Shown: positions 58,674 through 64,000 of the stretch, piece after piece
How positions within the stretch are numbered: position 1 is the first letter of the stretch
Layout: each line of letters begins with the position of its first letter
Source of the DNA: Pseudochrobactrum asaccharolyticum
GTDB taxonomy: Bacteria; Pseudomonadota; Alphaproteobacteria; Rhizobiales; Rhizobiaceae
NCBI RefSeq assembly: GCF_003314995.1
Contig: NZ_QNRH01000001.1
Span: forward strand, 862,214-926,213
Direction: 5' to 3'
Length of the DNA stretch: 64,000 nt
The notes under the pieces: model-generated
Told to the model about the DNA's origin: nothing
Seen by the model: only the letters and a program-made list of their open reading frames with translations
Databases searched by the model: none
Made by a program: the position numbers and the translations under genes

Positions 58674-59807
58674 TTAATCAATCTGATCGCTATCGACTTC
58701 GTTTTCCGCTTTTGCAAACACGTCAACATCTTCATTCTTGCCGGATTCAACGGTAAATTCGCGCTGATACAAACGGTCTTTGTTCTTGGCTACAGCGATA
58801 TAATCACCGGCAGCCAGCACCAGCGATGCATAGGCGCTCACGCTTTCAAAAACGATATCACCATTGGTATTGACGATATTCCATGACGTATCCGCCAGTG
58901 CTTCACCGCCAACGTCACGCAACAATTTCAAAGTCACTTCGGCCGCATTATGCTCAACAGTTGCTTCTGTCAGTTTACCCGCACTCACCACGATTTCAGC
59001 ACGGATTGTTGCATTGGCGCTGCCGTAATTAGAAACCACGTGATAGGTGCCGCTATTGAGGCGCACCACGGTATTCGGTTTGATATTCGGCACGATCAGC
59101 GAGCGCTCATTGCCTTCATCGTCGTTCTCATAGATGGAAAAGCGCAGGAATTTATCCGAGATTTCTTTACCGTCCGGTAGCTTGGCGCTGAGCTTCAAGC
59201 CACCGGCATCAAGGATCAGCTTCTCATGGCGACTGGCGTTGCGGATTGTAATGCGCTTGGTCGCACCCGCACGGCCAAAGCTGGCATGAACCAGATAACT
59301 GCCTTGGGGCAGAGAGAAACTCGCGGTGCCGCCTGTTGCGGTGGCAATCAACGGCAGTTTGTCTTCAGCATTCGGTTCCGGTGAGAAAACACGCCAGACC
59401 AGACCTTTTTCCAGAGGCATGCTGTCTGGTGTCAATTGCGCTTCCAGCAGTAATTCATTCTGGTTTGCCAGTGGTGCATTTTGCGGCGCACGCGGATCAG
59501 CATAGGGTGTAATACCGGCCGCAGGTGAGGCGGGCGACATAATCGCGCCGGTTGGCGGTGTGCTACTATCCGGTTCTTCGCCTTCAGGCACAGAGATTTT
59601 CGGCAATTGCAGCTTGTCAAATTGTGCACCCGGCACAACGCGCATGGAGAACCCCTCCTGCGGCTGGGATAAATCCTGAGCCAGTGCCGAACCGGTGAAA
59701 ATCAGACTCGTTGAAATCAACGCGGCAGCGCAGAGGCTCCGACTTTGCGCATAATATGCGCTATGAGCGGATCGTTTTCTGGCATGCTGAACAGGGCGGG
59801 ATTTCAT
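58674..59807 (-). CDS. Exported protein with carboxypeptidase-regulatory-like repeats, unknown
   Basis: This 377-residue protein has a basic N-terminus (MKSRPVQHARKRSAHSAYYA) and a signal segment (LCAAALISTSLIFTGSALA). A Pro/Ala linker of about 60 residues follows. Three beta-sandwich-like repeats come next, recognisable by their last strands LPQGSYLVHASFGRAG, LNSGTYHVVSNYGSAN and LAAGDYIAVAKNKDR. Such domains are typical of envelope proteins. I do not recognise a specific function. Conserved paralogues in Brucella are likely. Confidence 0.75.
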   Translation of the reverse strand: MKSRPVQHARKRSAHSAYYAQSRSLCAAALISTSLIFTGSALAQDLSQPQEGFSMRVVPGAQFDKLQLPKISVPEGEEPDSSTPPTGAIMSPASPAAGITPYADPRAPQNAPLANQNELLLEAQLTPDSMPLEKGLVWRVFSPEPNAEDKLPLIATATGGTASFSLPQGSYLVHASFGRAGATKRITIRNASRHEKLILDAGGLKLSAKLPDGKEISDKFLRFSIYENDDEGNERSLIVPNIKPNTVVRLNSGTYHVVSNYGSANATIRAEIVVSAGKLTEATVEHNAAEVTLKLLRDVGGEALADTSWNIVNTNGDIVFESVSAYASLVLAAGDYIAVAKNKDRLYQREFTVESGKNEDVDVFAKAENEVDSDQID

Positions 59808-60011
59808 AAGCCGGTACTCATTTGAATTTCATAGTCACAGTCGTTAAACTTTGACCGCACTGTAAAGGCATTTTCAAGGCTGATAGTGTTAAAATGTCAT
59901 GAGTTTGCATTAAACACACATATAACTGCATCCGGCCTCTGTCTTTAAAGCTGCAAATTAGCAATAAAGACATGCTTATAGTGCCAGTGAACAGAATGAA
60001 CAGGAAATAAA

Positions 60012-60605
60012 GTGTCGGATCTCATTGATTTCTTTAAAACCCGTAGTTCCACCCCGATTGTAGGTCTGATTGAGCCTGCACCATCCGCAGAGGAACTGAC
60101 AGAGATTCTGACAATTGCCTCCCGCGTACCGGATCACGGTAAGCTTAATCCATGGCGCTTTATCATTTATCGCGGCGATGCGCGTATTCAGGTCGGTGAA
60201 ATGCTGGCAAAACGTGCTGCACAGCGCGCTGCGGAAAATAATGAAGAGTTCTCCGACAGCCATCGTGAAAAAGAGTTGAAGCGCTTCTCTCGTGCGCCGC
60301 TTGTTATTGGTGTGGTTTGCAGCCCGCGTGACACGCATCGTATTCCGGAATGGGAACAATTCCTGTCCTCCGGTGCTTGCGCTATGCAGCTTTGCAATGC
60401 TGCCAATGCGCTTGGCTATGGCAGCAACTGGATCACCAACTGGTATTCCGATGATGAAGAAGGCAAGCGCCTGCTCGGCGTTGCGCCTCATGAAAAAGTG
60501 GCCGGTTTTGTCCATATCGGCACGCCAAAAGCCGCAGCGCCGGATCGTCCGCGCCCTGAATTGCAATCCGTTGTGAGTGAATATACGGGCCCGTATCAGG
60601 GCTGA
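60012..60605 (+). CDS. Nitroreductase-family protein (YdjA-like)
   Basis: This 197-residue FMN-dependent enzyme has the short nitroreductase fold of YdjA: TRSSTPIVGLIEPAPSAEEL, RVPDHGKLNPWRFIIY, GACAMQLCNAANALGYGSNW, then GFVHIGTP. The natural substrate is unclear; quinones or nitro compounds are typical. The start codon is GTG behind ACAGGAAATAAA. It is followed 36 bases later by a flavin reductase gene. Confidence 0.9.
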   Translation: MSDLIDFFKTRSSTPIVGLIEPAPSAEELTEILTIASRVPDHGKLNPWRFIIYRGDARIQVGEMLAKRAAQRAAENNEEFSDSHREKELKRFSRAPLVIGVVCSPRDTHRIPEWEQFLSSGACAMQLCNAANALGYGSNWITNWYSDDEEGKRLLGVAPHEKVAGFVHIGTPKAAAPDRPRPELQSVVSEYTGPYQG

Positions 60606-60641
60606 TTTTGCGATTAGAGTGAAAAGAACAGAGATTTTCTG

Positions 60642-61247
60642 ATGTTTTATGAGCCGCAAAAAGGCCATGGTCTGCCGCACAATCCGCTCAAGGCCATTGT
60701 TGCACCGCGCCCGATCGGCTGGATCGGAACACGCTCAAAAGAGGGCGCTTTGAACCTTGCCCCCTATTCATTTTTCAATATTGTCTGTGATACGCCGCCT
60801 TTGCTGATGTTCAGCTCTTCCGGCTATAAAGACAGCGTGGCTTTTATCGAAGAAACGCGTGAGTTTACCGCTAATATGGTAGGCGAACATCTGGCAAAAC
60901 AGATGAATGCAACATCGGTTAATGCACCGCGCGGCGTCAGCGAGTTCGATTATGCCGGTCTGACTGCCGCACCTTGCGAGCAAATTCAGGCACCACGCGT
61001 AGCTGAAGCCTATGCATCGCTGGAATGCGTTGCGGTGGATATCCGCCAGCTAAAGGGCAGGGATGGCGCCCTTGCCGATGCCTATATGGTGATTGGTGAG
61101 GTTGTCGGCGTGCATATTGATGAGACAATCCTTGTTGACGGATTGATTGATATCACCAAGTCCAGACCGGTCACGCGTCTCGGTTATATGGATTTTGCCA
61201 CAACTGCTGAGGTCTATCAGATGTTCCGCCCCAAATGGGGCGAATAA
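60642..61247 (+). CDS. Flavin reductase-like split-barrel protein
   Basis: This 201-residue protein has the FMN-binding split barrel: KAIVAPRPIGWIGTRSKEGA, NLAPYSFFNIVCDTPPLLMF, EFTANMVGEHLAKQMNATS. It matches the DIM6/NTAB-type flavin reductase group. It probably supplies reduced flavin to other enzymes. It forms a two-gene unit with the nitroreductase. A dispersed repeat follows the stop. Confidence 0.88.
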   Translation: MFYEPQKGHGLPHNPLKAIVAPRPIGWIGTRSKEGALNLAPYSFFNIVCDTPPLLMFSSSGYKDSVAFIEETREFTANMVGEHLAKQMNATSVNAPRGVSEFDYAGLTAAPCEQIQAPRVAEAYASLECVAVDIRQLKGRDGALADAYMVIGEVVGVHIDETILVDGLIDITKSRPVTRLGYMDFATTAEVYQMFRPKWGE

Positions 61248-61255
61248 TCTGTTTT

Positions 61256-61355
61256 AGAGCGGCTCCGGTTTTCATTGAACCGCAGAACCGCTCTAATTCC
61301 TTATTTTTACGCATTATCCGACGCAAAACCGCTTCGCACTTTTGCTGGAAATGCT
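61256..61355. repeat. Dispersed ~100-bp repeat, copy 2
   Basis: It has the same layout as the copy at 20,893: a palindromic first part (AGAGCGG / CCGCTCT, 61256-61294) then the conserved block starting TTTACGCATTATCCGACGC. The second blocks of the two copies are nearly identical while the palindromes differ in sequence but not in plan. It lies between the flavin reductase and mazG. Confidence 0.85.
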
Positions 61356-61367
61356 TTAGCAATTACA

Positions 61368-61399
61368 GGCCGGAAGATAGAAATCTTATTTTCCGGCCT
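61368..61399 (-). terminator. Hairpin at the mazG 3' end
   Basis: On the minus strand AGGCCGGAA and TTCCGGCCT pair around a 14-base loop that includes the mazG stop codon; T residues follow. It is a likely terminator. Confidence 0.65.
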
Positions 61400-62210
61400 G
61401 TTTTGCTTTATTCCAAAGCGCCTCCATCTCATCAAGGCTTGCAGCCTCCAGAGATTGTTCGTCACTGTTCAGTGCATCTTCAATGAAGTGAAAGCGGCGT
61501 TTGAATTTCTCATTCGCTGCACGCAAGGCCATTTCCGGCTCGAGTTCCAGATGGCGGCCGAGATTGACCATAGCAAACAGCAGGTCACCATATTCTTCCG
61601 CAATATTGGCCTTCTCCTGGTTGTTCATTGCCTCGCGCAACTCCTGCGTTTCTTCAGCAACTTTGTCCAGAATAGGGGCAGCCTCTGCCCAGTCAAAGCC
61701 AACGCGCGCAGCTTTTTGCTGATATTTCAGCGCGCTTACCAATGCCGGTAAATAGGTCGGCACATCATCAAGGAAGCCTTTTTTCTCAGTTGTTTCAAGC
61801 CCAAGCGCAGTGCGGCGGGCAAGGCGTTCGTCTTTTTCAATCTGCTTGATACGGTTCCAAGACCCCTTGGCCATACCGGCAGAGCGTGCTTCTTCATCAC
61901 CAAAAACATGCGGATGACGGCGGATCATTTTGGTGGTCACGGCCTCGACAACATGGCCGAAATTGAAACCGCCTTTTTCTTCTGAAATACGGGAATGGAA
62001 CACCACTTGCAGCAGAAGATCGCCGAGTTCCTCACGCAGATCATCCATATCATCACGCTCAATGGCATCAATGACCTCATAAGCTTCTTCCAGCGTATAA
62101 GGGGCAATCGTGCTAAAATCCTGCTCAACATCCCACGGGCAGCCGGTTTCCGGATCACGCAGCGCAATCATTATATCTATAAGGGTTTGAATATTGCGGG
62201 AGGGCTGCAT
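61386..62210 (-). CDS. mazG: Nucleoside triphosphate pyrophosphohydrolase MazG
   Basis: This 274-residue protein has two MazG domains. The first has the metal pattern EExxE (EEAYEVIDAIE) and RDDMDDLREELGDLLLQVVFHS. The second has a similar set (AEETQELREAM, EEYGDLLFAMVNLGRH). MazG hydrolyses NTPs and cleans the nucleotide pool, and it affects ppGpp signalling in some bacteria. The start is at 62210 behind GTCAGGATTTACT; the frame is open upstream into the galE leader. It is divergent from galE. Confidence 0.95.
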   Translation of the reverse strand: MQPSRNIQTLIDIMIALRDPETGCPWDVEQDFSTIAPYTLEEAYEVIDAIERDDMDDLREELGDLLLQVVFHSRISEEKGGFNFGHVVEAVTTKMIRRHPHVFGDEEARSAGMAKGSWNRIKQIEKDERLARRTALGLETTEKKGFLDDVPTYLPALVSALKYQQKAARVGFDWAEAAPILDKVAEETQELREAMNNQEKANIAEEYGDLLFAMVNLGRHLELEPEMALRAANEKFKRRFHFIEDALNSDEQSLEAASLDEMEALWNKAKQAGK

Positions 62211-62332
62211 AGTAAATCCTGACGAAACAGAGACCGGACAATATATCCAGTTGATTATGTGGAAATTTGAACCTACTGGTGCCATAAAATTCAGCTTATG
62301 AAAACCGTCTGTAACCGAACAAAGAGAAACTG

Positions 62333-63343
62333 ATGACAATTCTGGTAACCGGCGGCGCCGGCTTTATTGGTTCCCATGCTTGCGTAAGTCTGCTTGAAGC
62401 CGGACATGATGTTGTTGTTGTCGATAATTTTGACAATAGTCAGCCAGGTGTTTTTCAGCGTATTGAACAGATCACAGGCAGAATGCCTAAGCGTGAAACC
62501 GGCGATATTCGTGACCGTGAGTTTCTTGAAAACGTTATGCGTACCTATAATTGCACTGCTGTCATGCATTTTGCGGGTCTGAAAGCAGTCGGGGAATCCA
62601 CGCAGAAACCGCTTTATTATTATGACTGTAATCTGGTCGGTACTTTGCGTCTGCTGCAGGCCATGCGCAGTTGCAATGTAAAGAAGATTGTTTTCTCTTC
62701 ATCGGCCACTGTTTATGGCGATCCGCAGCGTCTGCCACTGGATGAAACCCATCCGCTGTCAGCAACCAATCCTTATGGCCGCACCAAGCTGATGGTCGAA
62801 GAAATGCTGCGCGATCTTTATAATAGCGATCCGGAATGGAGCATTGCCATTCTGCGCTATTTCAATCCTGTTGGTGCACATGAAAGCGGCCTGATCGGCG
62901 AAGACCCGAAAGGTATTCCGAACAATTTGATGCCGATCATCGCGCAGGTTGCTACTGGCCGCCGCGAAAAACTGAGCATCTGGGGTAACGATTATCCGAC
63001 ACCGGACGGTACCGGTGTGCGCGATTATATCCACGTTATGGATCTGGCCGAAGGTCATCTCAAAGCGCTGGATAGACTGAATGAGCCTAAATGCCTGACG
63101 GTTAATCTCGGTACAGGTGAGGGCTATAGTGTTCTGGATGTGATTAAGGCTTTTGAACACGTTTCTAACCAGTATATTCGCTATGAAGTGGCACCGCGCC
63201 GTCCAGGTGATATTGCTAGCTGCTATGCTGACCCTGCATATGCTAAGCAAGTACTCGACTGGAGCGCTAAGAAAACCTTGCGCGAGATGTGTGCTGATAT
63301 GTGGAACTGGCAGTCTAAAAATCCGAACGGGTATTCGGATTAG
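62333..63343 (+). CDS. galE: UDP-glucose 4-epimerase
   Basis: This 336-residue short-chain epimerase has the NAD motif GGAGFIGSHACVSLLEAGHDV, the catalytic Ser-x-YxxxK region (SSSATVYG, NPYGRTKLMVEEML), and GDDYPTPDGTGVRDYIHV-like segments near the UDP-sugar site. It interconverts UDP-glucose and UDP-galactose for polysaccharide synthesis. GAGAAACTG precedes the ATG. Length and motifs are standard for GalE. Confidence 0.95.
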   Translation: MTILVTGGAGFIGSHACVSLLEAGHDVVVVDNFDNSQPGVFQRIEQITGRMPKRETGDIRDREFLENVMRTYNCTAVMHFAGLKAVGESTQKPLYYYDCNLVGTLRLLQAMRSCNVKKIVFSSSATVYGDPQRLPLDETHPLSATNPYGRTKLMVEEMLRDLYNSDPEWSIAILRYFNPVGAHESGLIGEDPKGIPNNLMPIIAQVATGRREKLSIWGNDYPTPDGTGVRDYIHVMDLAEGHLKALDRLNEPKCLTVNLGTGEGYSVLDVIKAFEHVSNQYIRYEVAPRRPGDIASCYADPAYAKQVLDWSAKKTLREMCADMWNWQSKNPNGYSD

Positions 63344-63586
63344 TCTCAATTTATTATGGTTGCTTTGCGCTGTTGCAACAGCGCAAAGCAAATGACCAAT
63401 AGCTCAAAATAAAAACCTTGTCAGCATAGTCTCATCGTTGCATGCTTGAAATCCGAGTCTGAAACAGACAGTCTTTTCATCTCAGGCACCAAAGAAAATC
63501 ACCCGGAATTTTTATACATTTTAATGGCATCCGGCCATGTTTTGTGCAATTCCGCAATGATTTGATGCAAAAATGCGATCGGACAT

Positions 63587-64000
63587 ATGCGCTTTCTTCC
63601 CGACAAATTCATCTCTACCCTTATTCTGGCTATTATCGTAGCATCATTTTTACCAGTTCAGGGCGAGGCCGCTCACTGGTTTTCGCTGGCAACAAAAATC
63701 GCAATCGGTTTGCTGTTTTTCCTGCATGGTGCCAGATTGTCCCGTCAGGCTGTTGTAAAAGGCATCGTGCATTGGCGCCTGCATCTTATGGTGCTGTGCG
63801 TGACATTTGCACTGTTTCCGCTGATCGGTGTGTCTCTCGGCTGGGTTATCCCGGGCTTTTCCAGCTCAGTGTTTTACGCAGGTATTTTGTTTCTCTGCGT
63901 TTTGCCATCAACAGTTCAGTCATCAATTGCCTTTACGGCGATCGCTAAAGGCAACGTGTCTGCGGCAATTGTATCTGCATCTGCGTCCAATATTATCGGC
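63587..64000 (+). CDS. Bile acid:sodium symporter family protein (YfeH type), 3' end outside the window
   Basis: The frame is open from an ATG at 63587 to the window end and encodes 138 residues of a polytopic membrane protein. Hydrophobic helices (ISTLILAIIVASFLPVQG, IAIGLLFFLHGARLS) lead to LPSTVQSSIAFTAIAKGNVS, characteristic of the YfeH/SLC10A7 branch. Members transport organic anions or are unassigned. The GGACAT just before the ATG is a weak ribosome site. Confidence 0.88.
   Translation, partial: MRFLPDKFISTLILAIIVASFLPVQGEAAHWFSLATKIAIGLLFFLHGARLSRQAVVKGIVHWRLHLMVLCVTFALFPLIGVSLGWVIPGFSSSVFYAGILFLCVLPSTVQSSIAFTAIAKGNVSAAIVSASASNIIG

Noticed and set aside
1-64000. CRISPR arrays, rRNA genes, prophage structural genes
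   Set aside because: No regularly spaced direct repeats, no rRNA sequence and no capsid or tail proteins were seen.

Overview
The window reads as chromosomal DNA of an alphaproteobacterium in the Brucellaceae (order Hyphomicrobiales). Evidence includes a BP26/Omp28-type SIMPL protein, an Omp25/31-type porin, phosphatidylcholine synthase, RirA with Irr-like iron boxes, a bhuA/hmuSTUV haem locus and a DUF982 protein. Core gene composition looks close to 50% GC, lower than typical Brucella, so a Pseudochrobactrum-like relative is possible. This is inference from content; no alignment was run.

Left core (1-25,650): a partial tRNA-Leu, a patatin-like lipase, an outer-membrane barrel protein, hisI/folE, an IscU-like scaffold, yidD, thrS, hspQ with a UbiH-family hydroxylase, pcs, a quinone reductase, a BMP/nucleoside-type ABC importer, and then an iron block. 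The iron block holds bfr/bfd, the haem receptor, hmuS/T/U/V and rirA, with candidate Irr and RirA operators between genes. A YbaK-family deacylase and tRNA-Ser(UGA) close the section.

Island (about 25,655-45,730): a GC-rich, roughly 20-kb integrated element lies directly behind tRNA-Ser(UGA). It carries a large serine recombinase, a HicAB-like toxin-antitoxin pair, an AlpA regulator, a Ti-type relaxase gene traA, a recognisable oriT, and traC/traD. No coupling-protein gene (traG) or type IV secretion genes are present, so it looks mobilizable rather than self-transmissible. The cargo is a two-component system, several small secreted Cys/Gly-rich proteins, a broken sterol-desaturase-like gene and an HlyD/FtsX/ATPase exporter. 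One intact IS21-family copy with an 8-bp target duplication interrupts the cargo, and an IS66-family copy without target duplication sits at the right end. The cargo is the best candidate in this window for an undescribed envelope or export system.

Right flank (45,731-52,700): an AT-rich stretch, sparse in genes, with unknown secreted proteins, a thioredoxin, a Lys/Arg-rich protein, a DUF982 protein, a 25-residue hydrophobic peptide, an SMR pump, an MscS channel, a PACE pump and a PliI-like lysozyme inhibitor. The theme is envelope stress and resistance.

Right core (52,700-64,000): a diguanylate cyclase, bp26, a Nudix hydrolase, a cystine-type ABC importer, unknown exported proteins, nitroreductase and flavin reductase genes, mazG, galE and the start of a bile acid:sodium symporter family gene. 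Two copies of a roughly 100-bp dispersed repeat lie at 20.9 and 61.3 kb.
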